Part shown: piece after piece, positions 25,589 to 34,881 of the stretch
Layout: every line of letters starts with the position of its first letter
How positions within the stretch are numbered: the stretch's first letter is position 1
Origin: a bacterium OL-1
GTDB lineage: Bacteria; Actinomycetota; Coriobacteriia; Coriobacteriales; Atopobiaceae
Assembly (NCBI GenBank): GCA_000752675.2
Contig: LM994625.1
Coordinates: 54,102 to 118,101, forward strand
Reading direction: 5' to 3'
Length of the DNA stretch: 64,000 nucleotides
Notes under the pieces: generated by a model
Database searches by the model: none
Seen by the model: the letters and a program-made list of their open reading frames with translations, nothing else
What the model was told of the DNA's origin: nothing
Translations under genes and position numbers: made by a program

Positions 25589-26962
25589 TCACTCGGCTTT
25601 CAAGTGCTTGGCAGGAAGCCCTCTATGAATTGCTTTTGCAATCTTGGGCACATATAGATAGAAGAGGAGGCTAACGACCACGTAGGTAATAAATCTAAGA
25701 AAATTTATTGATATTACATTTTCATAGAATCTGTTAGAGAAGAAACAAAATAGCAGGTTGCATGCCATATATCCATATGCGATATCGAATAGAGCATTAC
25801 CAAATGTACTGCCAAGTCCCTTGCGAGTCGTTTCGTAGGCCGCTTGAGAAATAAAGGCCATTATTGCCGTAAGAATCGGAACGCCAACGTAGCCAAAGTC
25901 ATAAATGAAGGCATAGTAAGTACCGTAAACATTCCCCATCCAATGACCATTTGAAGTGAGATAAGGCAGGTCGAGCGGATATACCCAGCTCTCGATTCCA
26001 AGCCTCCCACCTAGATAGTTAATAGTTCTAACGAACGTCATTCTTCCAAAAATACCAGTATCCTGCTGACCCGATGTTTGTAAAAACGTGTCAAGGTTGC
26101 TAATCTCTGCCCCAAGATAAGCTCCGAGATTATCTAAAGAAAAACTTCCTGGACCTCTGCCAATAGCAAGAAACTGATATCCAAACAAAAAAGCGACTAT
26201 CGCGCAAACAAGTACGACGACGGTCTTCTTCGAGAACCTTCGCATATCCTGCTCTCCTCCGCGAATGACGATAAGGAGGTAGCAGATGAAAAGTACAGCA
26301 AGGTTATTTGCAATATCAGTTCGGGCTCCGGCGGTAAACATGTACGCAAACAGAGTGACATATGAAATGGGCAACAGCATGCATTTAGAAAGGCGCTTTC
26401 TGGCAAACTCTTGTGCCACTAGATATGTCACGACATATCCCGCCGCTGAGAATAATGAGCGCAGCTGGTTTAAAGGAAAGAAAAAAGACCCATCGTCAGT
26501 GGTAAAAGTTGCCGCATATTTTCGGGCCGCAATGGACGCAGAGAGTGATTCAGCGGGATAAAGCTGGGCCGTTGCGACAAGTGTCCATGAAATCACAACG
26601 ATACCTAGAATCAGGTATGCCGCAATCAGCGGAACGCACACCGGCAGAAATGAAGGCTGCGCTTTCTGGGCATTCTGGCGATGACACACCGGCTTTCTGA
26701 CTTCAACAGCCATCCGCCTTCGGTATAGCAACTTGCAGACATAACAAGTAGCAATAAAGCAGGCATTTCCACCCAGTATCACAAAGAATGTCTGAAGGTG
26801 AAGCGTAAACTGCCACGCACTAGCGAACAGGAACGCGCAAATCGCCGAAAGAAGAAAACCGGAACAATAAACAAATGATGGATTTGCTATCTCTCGATCA
26901 AACAGCATAAGAGATGCGATAAGCAACAAAGTTTGAGCAATGGTCAAGATTCCCAGCAACAT
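25589..26962 (-). CDS. Oligosaccharide repeat-unit polymerase (Wzy-like)
   Basis: The 457-residue protein has about ten to twelve predicted membrane helices and a large extracytoplasmic loop rich in aromatic residues (around IGRGPGSFSLDN, LDLPYLTSNGHWMGNVYGTY), a pattern seen in O-antigen/capsule polymerases. The TAGARTDIANN segment resembles the conserved GAR(T/S) block of the oligosaccharide repeat unit polymerase family. It polymerises lipid-linked repeat units on the outer face of the membrane. The ATG at 26962 is preferred over a TTG at 26992. It is divergent from wzx across a shared 330-bp control region. Confidence 0.78.
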   Translation of the reverse strand: MLLGILTIAQTLLLIASLMLFDREIANPSFVYCSGFLLSAICAFLFASAWQFTLHLQTFFVILGGNACFIATCYVCKLLYRRRMAVEVRKPVCHRQNAQKAQPSFLPVCVPLIAAYLILGIVVISWTLVATAQLYPAESLSASIAARKYAATFTTDDGSFFFPLNQLRSLFSAAGYVVTYLVAQEFARKRLSKCMLLPISYVTLFAYMFTAGARTDIANNLAVLFICYLLIVIRGGEQDMRRFSKKTVVVLVCAIVAFLFGYQFLAIGRGPGSFSLDNLGAYLGAEISNLDTFLQTSGQQDTGIFGRMTFVRTINYLGGRLGIESWVYPLDLPYLTSNGHWMGNVYGTYYAFIYDFGYVGVPILTAIMAFISQAAYETTRKGLGSTFGNALFDIAYGYMACNLLFCFFSNRFYENVISINFLRFITYVVVSLLFYLYVPKIAKAIHRGLPAKHLKAE

Positions 26963-27290
26963 GATTCTCTCTTTCAGCAATGGCCACGCCAAACAATGAC
27001 GACTCCACCAGACGGAAGGGTGGAATCCGAATACTCTTTGACTCAGTTACTTGTATTATGACACCTAGAAAGTAGATACTTGTTCCATCTTTCTTCCAAC
27101 TAACAAAGACACCGGAAATAGCATATCTATGCTTGAAATACGCATGCGACAGAAAAACAACAGTGCAAAATTCTTATCATTTATCTATTCTGTAAATCTA
27201 CAGGCTTTGACTATGCCAATGTAAAAAAACCGTGTTGGTTACATTGGGATAGTTTATTATTAGATAGCTGTATTGACGAATTGTAGAGAC
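26963..27290. promoter_or_regulatory. Divergent control region of wzy and wzx, with dyad
   Basis: This AT-rich region holds an inverted repeat CCAATGTAA (27216-27224) / TTACATTGG (27239-27247) with perfect 9-bp arms and a 14-base centre, about 45 bases before the wzx start. TTGACT at 27207 could be a -35 hexamer overlapping it. Either an operator or an RNA hairpin is possible. Confidence 0.5.
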
Positions 27291-28739
27291 ATGCCCAACT
27301 CAATTAAAAAGAACTTCGCGTTTAATTCTGCGTATCAGATGCTCAACGTCATCGTCCCTCTCATCACCACTCCGTATCTCTCAAGGACGATTGGCGCAAG
27401 CGGCAACGGCGTCTTTACTTACACTCAGTCAATAGCAAACTACTTCGTGCTTTTCGCCCAGCTTGGAATAACAAACTATGGGGTGCGCGAAATAGCCTCG
27501 TGCAGAGACAACAGGGAGAGTCGTTCCGAAACGTTCTGGAACCTGTTCTCAATGAACCTCGTTGTGGGCATCGTAGTAACTGCGGTGTACTTTCTATACG
27601 CGTTTACAATGGGGTCCAACCAGCTCCTCATTTCTCTGATCTGGAGCCTCTGGGTGATTGGCTCCGTCGTCGACGTCACCTGGCTTCTCAACGGCTGCCA
27701 GGAATTCAAGATCCCCATGGTACGAAACTTCTGTACGCGACTCGCAGGGATGTTCTTCATTTTCGCATTCGTGCATACAGAGAACGACACGTGGGCCTAT
27801 GTATTTGCCATTTCCGCACCATTTTTCTTGAATGCGATTCTGGTTTGGCCTTTTGTCCGGCGCTACGTCGACTACGTACAGCCCTCGTGGGATAAGATGC
27901 TCAAGCATCTTAAGCCCAACCTCATGCTATTCATCCCCGTTATCGCAACAAGCCTCTATACGCTTCTCGATAAAGTGATGCTCGGAAATATGGCCGGCAT
28001 GGAGCAGACCGGCTTCTACGATTACTCCGAGAAGATATCTAAGATGCCGATGGCAATTATTACTGCCCTCGGGGCAGTAGTTCTACCAAAAATGACGGAA
28101 GTAATCTCCTCCGGACGCACTCAAGAAGCCAAGGAACTCGTACACGAAACCACGTGGTTTATGGAGGCATGCGCCATGGCGCTCGCCTTCGGAATCACAG
28201 CAGTTGCACCAGAATTCGTGCCCGTCTTCTTTGGTGTCGGATACGACCCATGCATCCCGCTCATGGGGGCTCTTTCGGTAGTGATCCCGCTGATTTGTGC
28301 AACCAACGTGATTGGCGTTCAATACCTCGTCCCCTCCCATAGGGATTGCGGCTTTACGGCATCTGTCCTTGCGGGCGCTCTTGTCAATATTCTCATCAAC
28401 ATCTTCGCCATCCCAGCTTTTGGAGCCATGGGGGCAGCCTGCGCAACAGTCGCGGCGGAAACAACAGTCCTAATCGTCCAAGCTTGGTTGGTGCGAGGCG
28501 AGCTACCCATAGCACAGGAACTTCGAGGTGTGATTCCATTCGTCCTCATAGGGTTTGGCATGCTTTTGCTCATTCGAGCAACCAGCGTGGTCTTCGCAGC
28601 AATGTCTGTTCCAAAGGCGGTTTCACTTATTAGTGAGATTCTAATTGGAGCAATTTTCTATGTTTTCATCGCATTTATCTATTGCCGAGGAACGAACAAT
28701 CGCCAGTTCAGAAAGCTATTTCCTAAGCTCGCTAGATAG
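27291..28739 (+). CDS. Polysaccharide flippase (Wzx-like, MATE/MOP superfamily)
   Basis: The 482-residue protein with about 12-14 membrane helices matches the Wzx family: it begins SIKKNFAFNSAYQMLNVIVP followed by LITTPYLSRTIGASGNGVFTY, and carries GITNYGVREIAS and ATSLYTLLDKVMLGNM. It moves undecaprenyl-linked repeat units from the cytoplasmic to the outer face, delivering substrate to the Wzy-like polymerase encoded divergently. The ATG at 27291 has a weak ribosome site; the TTG at 27273 adds six residues and is less likely. Confidence 0.92.
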   Translation: MPNSIKKNFAFNSAYQMLNVIVPLITTPYLSRTIGASGNGVFTYTQSIANYFVLFAQLGITNYGVREIASCRDNRESRSETFWNLFSMNLVVGIVVTAVYFLYAFTMGSNQLLISLIWSLWVIGSVVDVTWLLNGCQEFKIPMVRNFCTRLAGMFFIFAFVHTENDTWAYVFAISAPFFLNAILVWPFVRRYVDYVQPSWDKMLKHLKPNLMLFIPVIATSLYTLLDKVMLGNMAGMEQTGFYDYSEKISKMPMAIITALGAVVLPKMTEVISSGRTQEAKELVHETTWFMEACAMALAFGITAVAPEFVPVFFGVGYDPCIPLMGALSVVIPLICATNVIGVQYLVPSHRDCGFTASVLAGALVNILINIFAIPAFGAMGAACATVAAETTVLIVQAWLVRGELPIAQELRGVIPFVLIGFGMLLLIRATSVVFAAMSVPKAVSLISEILIGAIFYVFIAFIYCRGTNNRQFRKLFPKLAR

Positions 28740-29016
28740 GATGCCAGCTAGAGGGCAAAATCACCATCGATAGCAACTGGAAACTCGAGCTTCATCTACT
28801 CGACCATCACTCTCCATCCCGGTTGATGTTTTTTGAAGCAACATCCTACGTATTATGCGTTGGATAACCCCGCTAAGGCCCGAGCTGGTACCAGTCCAAC
28901 TCACATGAAGTTGCTCCGCGTGCTAAGAAATCTCTAGCTCATCCACTCCATATACTTCGCATTTGCCCTGGGAGAATAGTGCCAATCGTTTGCGTGGAGC
29001 TACTATTGCTACAAAC
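28740..29016. other. Intergenic between convergent wzx and glycosyltransferase
   Basis: No gene or strong hairpin was seen. It separates two convergent genes; a minus-strand frame 28923-29255 overlaps the end of the glycosyltransferase and is a shadow. Confidence 0.4.
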
Positions 29017-30105
29017 CTATTGCTGGCTACAGCAATGATTCCTTGCCTCCGCGAGGGCGGTGTGCGTGAAGCGCCCGCAACGCAAGTCGCAAGCAATTGC
29101 CTTTGCATTGTCGCACATTGACCTATAGCTAGAGGCAGTGAGCTCAGAAATCCTATCTGGAATACTGTCGATGCTCGAAACACACATTCCCACACCCCTA
29201 TCAACAACAAGAGGAGCAAGCGCAGACTCTTGCCAAACAATGACGGGAAGCCCAATCGCGAGATACAGCGAAGCTTTGTGTGGGTTGTTTATGCGGAGAT
29301 AGCTTCCGAACTCTCCTGAACATGTGGAAGTGGAATCACCGTCCCACACCAAACCAAAGCTGGCGTCAAAGTCTTGGGGGATTTCGTCCGGGAGAAAAGC
29401 ACCCTTGTATTCTATATTTGGGCGTGGGTCACCCTCGTAGCCGGCTCCATACAGCGCAAAGGACTGTTGATCTGGCAATTGATAAAGATAGGCAGCCTTA
29501 AAGCGAGTTAAATTACCTGCAATTGCAACAGGAAACTCGAGGCCTCTTTTGCCAAACACTTCAGGGGCTCGCGGAAGAAGATAGTCAAATAAGCCCAAAA
29601 CTATAACTCTATCCGCCTGAATTACTCCATGCTGAAGAAGGGTATCTCGCATCGAATTGTTGTGCACAATTGCACAGCTGCAGTTCTTAAGTGCTAGGAC
29701 CTCTTCGCGGTTGATGCGCATTGATGAGGAGAAAGAGGAGTTATTTATGTAACGCAAGTAGTCGATATCATGGATTATTAGAACAATTTTTACGCCCCGA
29801 CTAACGGCATCGGCAATGATACGCCCAAAAGATATGGTGTGATTCACTACCGGAAACTGGATGAAGAGAATATCGTCCGCTTGAAGTGTGGACAACGTGT
29901 CACGCCAACGTCCGGCGAGCTCGAGATGGGCGCGTAGCTTCCCCCCCACAGACAAATGCTCGCGGTTACCTTCGAGTGGTTGGATATCGACTGGCAGAAT
30001 ATGCTCGTCAACGAGGATGCGCTCCATGTCCTCTCGCGCTTTTCCTCGTGCGTTATATTTCCCCGATACCCCAGCAGGCATTTCGCGAATAAAATACTCT
30101 GTCAT
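29017..30105 (-). CDS. Glycosyltransferase, galactofuranosyltransferase-like
   Basis: The 362-residue protein has the two-domain GT-B layout. N-terminal half: DILFIQFPVVNHTISFGRII and VKIVLIIHDIDYLRYI. C-terminal half: FPVAIAGNLTRFKAAYLYQL, FGLVWDGDST, RINNPHKASLYLAIGLPVIV and a closing region near VGMCVSSID. This arrangement resembles beta-1,6-galactofuranosyltransferases that use UDP-Galf; no mutase gene (glf) is in the window, so the sugar is uncertain. The ATG at 30105 has GGAGGG at 5 bases; the frame open to 30288 lacks one. It is divergent from the Stealth gene. Confidence 0.8.
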   Translation of the reverse strand: MTEYFIREMPAGVSGKYNARGKAREDMERILVDEHILPVDIQPLEGNREHLSVGGKLRAHLELAGRWRDTLSTLQADDILFIQFPVVNHTISFGRIIADAVSRGVKIVLIIHDIDYLRYINNSSFSSSMRINREEVLALKNCSCAIVHNNSMRDTLLQHGVIQADRVIVLGLFDYLLPRAPEVFGKRGLEFPVAIAGNLTRFKAAYLYQLPDQQSFALYGAGYEGDPRPNIEYKGAFLPDEIPQDFDASFGLVWDGDSTSTCSGEFGSYLRINNPHKASLYLAIGLPVIVWQESALAPLVVDRGVGMCVSSIDSIPDRISELTASSYRSMCDNAKAIACDLRCGRFTHTALAEARNHCCSQQ

Positions 30106-30265
30106 TTCACCCTCCAGTAGTAAATTTGAGCACAATCCAACGACACTTCGGGGATGCTCATAGAAAGATTTCAGGAAGATGTAGCATAGTTTAGTCTTAC
30201 TATTGCAATAAAATGGTCGTCGTTTTGTTGCTTTGGGCCCCATAGAACTTGTTTGGCGGAACACT

Positions 30266-31246
30266 GTGGATATTGATTTTGTAATCACCTGGGTTAACAG
30301 CTCAGATTTAAATTGGTTGATGCGCTATAACCGCTATGCCACGACCCCAGCCAATCCTGTTCGCTTTCGCGATTCGGGCCTTCTGCGATATATGTTCCGA
30401 ATGATTGAGAAGAATGCCCCTTGGGTGCATCGGATATTCTTCGTCACAGACCATCAACAGCCTTCATGGCTTAACCCCAATGCTAATAAGCTTCAGTTGG
30501 TAAATCATGAGGACTTTCTTCCAGAGGATGCACTTCCGGTCTTCAACTCCAATGCAATCGAAGTCGGAATGCATAGGATTCAGGGATTGTCTGATTGCTT
30601 TGTCTCGTTTAATGATGATATATTCCTGCCCAATCCTGTATCACCACAAGACTTTTACTCTATAGACAACCTGCCTCTCGACATTGGTATATTTCACCCA
30701 ATAGCTCCGGACGTTCGTTTCAACGTTATCCCATTCAACGACATGGTTGCGCTGAACCGGCATTTCACCAAGGGGCAAATACTAGCCGGTAACCGCAGTA
30801 AATTCTTCTCACCTCTTTATGGGAAAAAAGCACTGTTGAGCCTTGGCGTGTCTGCTTGGCCCCATGTGCTCGGTTTCGAAAACCATCATGGAATGATTGC
30901 GTATCGAAAGCAGACTTTCAAGGATGTCTGGGATGCGGAATGCGATTGGCTTACTAAGACTCAGCACGCACGTTTTCGCACATCCGATGACTTATCGGTA
31001 TGGCTCATGCGCTATTGGCAACTCGCTAGCGGAACCTTCGAGCCTCGAGATCCGCGGGAGATTGTTTATTGCACATATGAGGATTCTTCAGAAGAGTTAA
31101 TCCGATCATCCCGTAATTCAAGGGCAAAATGTATCTGCATTAATGATGTTCCCGGTGTAAGCAGCGAAGATTTTTACAAGAAGAACCAGATCTTGGCATC
31201 TGATTTCGAACGACGCTTCCCAGAGAAGTCGTCCTTCGAAATCTAG
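30266..31246 (+). CDS. Stealth family phosphotransferase
   Basis: The 326-residue protein carries Stealth conserved regions in order: CR1 DIDFVITWVNSSDLNW, CR2 VRFRDSGLLRYMFRMIEKNA and then HRIFFVTDHQQPSWLN, FVSFNDDIFL with the acidic pair, and a CR3-like region around WPHVLGFENHHGM. Stealth proteins transfer hexose-1-phosphate from UDP-sugar to make phosphodiester-linked polysaccharides. I place the start at the GTG at 30266 (VDIDFV), as the family usually begins just before CR1; a TTG at 30233 is also in frame. The glycan made here may thus contain phosphodiester links. Confidence 0.85.
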   Translation: MDIDFVITWVNSSDLNWLMRYNRYATTPANPVRFRDSGLLRYMFRMIEKNAPWVHRIFFVTDHQQPSWLNPNANKLQLVNHEDFLPEDALPVFNSNAIEVGMHRIQGLSDCFVSFNDDIFLPNPVSPQDFYSIDNLPLDIGIFHPIAPDVRFNVIPFNDMVALNRHFTKGQILAGNRSKFFSPLYGKKALLSLGVSAWPHVLGFENHHGMIAYRKQTFKDVWDAECDWLTKTQHARFRTSDDLSVWLMRYWQLASGTFEPRDPREIVYCTYEDSSEELIRSSRNSRAKCICINDVPGVSSEDFYKKNQILASDFERRFPEKSSFEI

Positions 31247-31262
31247 TATCAATGCCGTCCAC

Positions 31263-32315
31263 TCAGTCGCCAAACTGACGGTAGCGAATAGTGCCAATCA
31301 TCTTGCTCATCCAGTAATAGTAATGACGGAGGCAAAAGAGAGTGATTCTGCGGGCGAGAGAAAAGTCCCTTCCTGCATTGCTCTCAAGAGCCTCTCGATA
31401 CGGGGAACTACAAAGGACACTTGTGTAGCGTTCCCTGCGCTGCCGGTCATCCCACGGTGCATTAGGATTAAAGAAATAATGAGCAACCATTAAAAGCAAA
31501 TGGAAAAGAACGTAATTATTGTAATCTTCGATATAGACTTCTTTATCTGGAAGACCATCGATAGTCTTCCTCATTTCCAATAAGGTGCTTAGTATTCTCG
31601 CAGAATAGTCCTCACGGAAACGGAGCACGGTAGACTGCGTATTCCTATGGTACTCATAGACAATATGATGGAAATAGCCAACGTTGTCAGTATGCTGCAG
31701 CAAACGGAAAACAAAGTCAGAGTCTTCGCCCATCGCCAGATGGATGTTGAATCTGATACCACTCTGGCGTAGGAAATCTCCGCGGTAAATCTTTCCCCAG
31801 GAAACGCCTATCGATTTGGTCGCGAGAAGTACCTCATGCCGAAGGGTCTTCGCCAACTCAGAAGAACGGCCAATGTTTGACTCTCCGTAGCGTCGCTCCT
31901 CCTGTGTAGTTCCAAATAGGGCAACGCTATCGCCAAACGCAATGTCGCACGATTCTCGATTAGCGAAAGCGATAAAGTCAGCCAAACAGCCACCCGGCAG
32001 CGTATCATCAGCATCAACAAATAGAATCCATTTACCTTGCGAAGCATCAATTCCAGCATTTCTAGCAGCTGAAACACCAGCATGGTCAATAGTCTTGCAC
32101 TGAATTGAAAGAGATGACCGCCACCGACTGACGACATTATTCACCTCAGGACACTGATCACCATCAAGGATTATGCAAACTTCGAGCTGGCTCGGTGAAA
32201 GAGACTGGCGCGATATGCTCGACAGGCAGTCATCAAAGAGAGACGAATCCGTTTGGAATACAGGGATAATCACACTTACGAGGATGTCACGTTTACCGTT
32301 TTTTATCTGTTGCAT
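31263..32315 (-). CDS. Glycosyltransferase family 2
   Basis: The 350-residue GT-A enzyme begins VSVIIPVFQTDSSLFDDCLS with the nucleotide-binding block VCIILDGDQCP, HAGVSAARNAGIDASQGKW and the metal-binding DxD region LFVDADDTLP. The GEDSDFVFRLL segment is the acceptor-side block with the catalytic acidic pair. It adds one sugar to the lipid-linked repeat unit on the cytoplasmic face. It is separated by 16 bases from the convergent Stealth gene. Donor and linkage cannot be read from the sequence. Confidence 0.92.
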   Translation of the reverse strand: MQQIKNGKRDILVSVIIPVFQTDSSLFDDCLSSISRQSLSPSQLEVCIILDGDQCPEVNNVVSRWRSSLSIQCKTIDHAGVSAARNAGIDASQGKWILFVDADDTLPGGCLADFIAFANRESCDIAFGDSVALFGTTQEERRYGESNIGRSSELAKTLRHEVLLATKSIGVSWGKIYRGDFLRQSGIRFNIHLAMGEDSDFVFRLLQHTDNVGYFHHIVYEYHRNTQSTVLRFREDYSARILSTLLEMRKTIDGLPDKEVYIEDYNNYVLFHLLLMVAHYFFNPNAPWDDRQRRERYTSVLCSSPYREALESNAGRDFSLARRITLFCLRHYYYWMSKMIGTIRYRQFGD

Positions 32316-32414
32316 AATAATTCCTGTATTCCTAAATAATTATGAATACCACAGACAGTCATCACACCATGGGGAAGAACTTAAACTGTCCAACCAGAGT
32401 AATATCTAGCGGCT

Positions 32415-33209
32415 CTAGAAGCTCCTCTCGTACTTCTTGCCAAGAAATTTTGCCGCCAAGAAGGAGGAGCCCTTCTTAACCCAGTCCACTGGCTCTGGAC
32501 TCACCACCGGAAGCTCGGAATACGTGATGCCATTGGTGGTAAGCCAGGGATCTAGCATACGCTCGCTCACACGGCCAGGCCAACGTGCAGCGAAGGAGTC
32601 CATTTCGCTTGTGTCAATCCTATGGCCAAGCTCGTCGAGCAGGGGGAATAGCCATGCGCAGTAGGCGTCAAACGTGGCTGCCGGCATCACAAACATGTTG
32701 AACACGTGCACACGTGTCGACTTCATGAGGCCATCCCATGCCGGAAGGTACTCCAGGCAACGCTCGAAAAGAATGTTGCGCATCTTGTCGAGCTGCGAAC
32801 CATCCAAGGTGTGTGAGTAGTGGTCGTAGACCGTCTCAATGTAGTAGTTGCGCTGCTTGGCAAGAACCACATCTTTGCTGCTCAGGAGAGTGAGCAGCTC
32901 TGGGCCATCCACGAGCTTCTCGTACGGATCCTTCTGATGCTGCTTTGACTTGTCCGCACTTCCCAGAAGCCTGCGGTAGTGAACTAGTCCTTTGTATTGG
33001 GCATCGCAGTTCTTCCAGAGCCAGTAGAGGCCAGTGAGCTCGCTGTAGCTAGCATTGAGGGCAGAGATGTTGTCTCCTGTGTTATCGCCCTGCATATCAG
33101 GCAGCACATCCGGATGGAGCTCTGCTCCCACGTGCAGGGGCAAGTAGATTGGGTCATCCGGCATCTTGTACGGCTTATGCGTGGCAACTGCCACTACTAT
33201 CTGATTCAT
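32415..33209 (-). CDS. DUF4422 family glycosyltransferase
   Basis: The 264-residue protein fits DUF4422: VVAVATHKPYKMPDDPIYLP near the start, GDNISALNASYSELTGLYWLW, then KGLVHYRRLL and VVLAKQRNYYIETVYDHY. The family occurs in capsule and exopolysaccharide loci and is related to GT-A transferases. It is the first gene of a minus-strand pair with the GT2 gene. Its upstream region contains a hairpin with U-tract at 33323-33348, so expression may be attenuated. Confidence 0.88.
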   Translation of the reverse strand: MNQIVVAVATHKPYKMPDDPIYLPLHVGAELHPDVLPDMQGDNTGDNISALNASYSELTGLYWLWKNCDAQYKGLVHYRRLLGSADKSKQHQKDPYEKLVDGPELLTLLSSKDVVLAKQRNYYIETVYDHYSHTLDGSQLDKMRNILFERCLEYLPAWDGLMKSTRVHVFNMFVMPAATFDAYCAWLFPLLDELGHRIDTSEMDSFAARWPGRVSERMLDPWLTTNGITYSELPVVSPEPVDWVKKGSSFLAAKFLGKKYERSF

Positions 33210-33322
33210 CTAGTGCTCCCGCTCGTGAGCAAACTCCGCGGAGCCTGGGCGAGATGATTTACTTTGTGATGTGAAAGGGGTTGCGTCTTCTGCACCCGAA
33301 ACCGGACGTACCAACGCGCCAG

Positions 33323-33348
33323 AAAAAACGAGGACGCCTGCGTCCTCG
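33323..33348 (-). terminator. Hairpin plus U6, possible attenuator of the glycan genes
   Basis: On the minus strand CGAGGACGC pairs perfectly with GCGTCCTCG over a 2-base turn, followed by six U. It lies 114 bases before the DUF4422 start and about 390 bases after the yebC terminator, so it is best read as a terminator inside a leader transcript. No known riboswitch motif was recognised in the bases upstream. Confidence 0.7.
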
Positions 33349-33613
33349 CGCTGTAATGCAGTCTCTTCCACGACCCCCCCGGAGGCAATTCTCGCCACAA
33401 GCTAACCCTGATTTGTAGTTAATGATATCGCACTGCCTGCCCATACATGCCAGGGCGTCGATGGGAGCACCGTACGTTCAGATGATTTACAGCAATTGGA
33501 GCGGTGAAGATGTATCCCAAATGCCCGGCGACGGTTGCATATGAGATCAGGATTCAACCTCTACGTTATCCCCTGGGATTCAGATACCAAACGTCTGAAG
33601 TCCAAGGCGTGGG

Positions 33614-33652
33614 TTTGCTCAAGTACACATGACTAAAGTGTACTTGAGCAAA
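33614..33652. repeat. Perfect 15-bp inverted repeat
   Basis: TTTGCTCAAGTACAC (33614-33628) and its exact complement (33638-33652) flank nine bases. It is in the spacer between yebC and the glycan genes. It may be an operator for the leader promoter or a hairpin. A second, shorter stem CTCCGG-GGCTAT/ATAGCC-CCGGAG lies next to it at 33663-33693. Confidence 0.75.
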
Positions 33653-33734
33653 ACGACGGGACCTCCGGTCGGCTATGAGATAGCCTGCCGGAGCGGGCTT
33701 AGAGGACGTTGCTTCTCGCACGCAAGACGCTGCC

Positions 33735-33770
33735 AAAGAAAAACGACGCCGGAAGCTCGTGGCTCCCGGC
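33735..33770 (-). terminator. Terminator of yebC
   Basis: On the minus strand a 9-bp stem GCCGGGAGC/GCTTCCGGC (one G-U pair) is followed by GUCG and a U-rich run. It begins 29 bases after the yebC stop. Confidence 0.75.
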
Positions 33771-33798
33771 GCCGGTAGGTGCGCTATTTCTCGATGCG

Positions 33799-34602
33799 CT
33801 AGTCCTCGTCTTCCGCGAGGGCCTCGGCGATCTCGTCCGTGACGTTCATGGTGCTGTAGACGTTCTGGACGTCCTCAAGCTCCTCCAGGCGGTCGATGAG
33901 GCGCTGGACCTTCTTGGCGTCGTTGACTGTGACGTCCGTGGGGGTGGTGGGCACCATCGTAAGCTCGGAGCCCTTGACCTCGATGCCCTGGTCCTCGAGC
34001 GCCTTCTGGACGTCCTGCATCTTGTCGTATGCGGTGTAGACGATCCACTCCTCGCCGGCGTCCTCGTAGTCCTCGCCACCAGCCTCGGCAACGGCGAGCA
34101 TGAACTCGTCCTCGTCCACGGCGTTCTCGCGATCGGGGACCTTCTTCTCGTCGCTGTGGATGACCTTCTCCACGGCGATGGAGCCCTTGCGCTCGAACTG
34201 GAACGCGACGGAGCCGGTGGTGCCCAGGTTCCCGCCAGCGTGCGTGAAGGCGGAGCGGACGTCTGCGGCGGTGCGGTTCTTGTTGTCGGTCAGGCAGTCA
34301 ACGTAGACGGCCACGCCCGCGGGGCCATAGCCCTCGTAGGTGATCTCCTCGTAGACGGCTGCGTCCGCGCCGGCACCAAAGGCCTTGTCGATGGCCGCCT
34401 TGATCTTGGCGTTGGGCATGGAGACCATGCGGGCGCGCTGGACGGCAGCGGCGAGGGTGGCGTTGTTGTCCGGGTTGGGGTCGCCACCGATCTTGGCGGC
34501 AACGGTGATGTTGCGCGAGAGCTTGGAGAAGAGCGACGAGCGCTTAGCGTCGATGGCCGCCTTCTTGTGCTTGGTGGTAGCCCACTTAGAGTGTCCGGAC
34601 AT
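33799..34602 (-). CDS. yebC: YebC/PmpR family protein
   Basis: The 267-residue protein begins MSGHSKWATTKHKKAAIDAK, the conserved start of the YebC family, and includes GGDPNPDNNATLAAAVQRAR, MPNAKIKAAIDKAFGAG, YEGYGPAGVAVYVDCLTDNK and the acidic tail. Members act as transcription regulators or, as more recent work shows, help ribosomes through proline stretches. GGAG precedes the ATG. It is monocistronic, with its own terminator at 33735-33770. A 298-codon antisense frame here is only a shadow of its strong codon bias. Confidence 0.95.
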   Translation of the reverse strand: MSGHSKWATTKHKKAAIDAKRSSLFSKLSRNITVAAKIGGDPNPDNNATLAAAVQRARMVSMPNAKIKAAIDKAFGAGADAAVYEEITYEGYGPAGVAVYVDCLTDNKNRTAADVRSAFTHAGGNLGTTGSVAFQFERKGSIAVEKVIHSDEKKVPDRENAVDEDEFMLAVAEAGGEDYEDAGEEWIVYTAYDKMQDVQKALEDQGIEVKGSELTMVPTTPTDVTVNDAKKVQRLIDRLEELEDVQNVYSTMNVTDEIAEALAEDED

Positions 34603-34881
34603 TGAGTCTCCTATCCACACGGCGCGCGGGCACGCGTCCGCGCTTCTTGCTTGCTGCGGGCGCGAGAGCGCGTGGCCGGGCGCTCCTTGCGGGGCGGCGG
34701 TGGCTGCGAGCGCGGTCGATACCCATTGAACCTATGAAATTTTACTCTCTGCCGGCGCTGGCGCAAGGGGAAGCTAGCACGACGTTTGGTGACGCTGGGC
34801 CGAAGTCCGGGTTTCTTCACATTTGGGGCCGTCGCGGCGCGGGGCGGGGGTGCGGACGGCAGGGCCGCGGGGGGGCTGGCG

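Noticed and set aside
33210-33800. tRNA gene in the spacer before yebC
   Set aside because: GC stems are present but no cloverleaf with a TTCxANxC arm could be built.
33709-34605. 298-codon plus-strand frame antisense to yebC
   Set aside because: It mirrors the codon bias of yebC, has no ribosome site and no recognisable domain.
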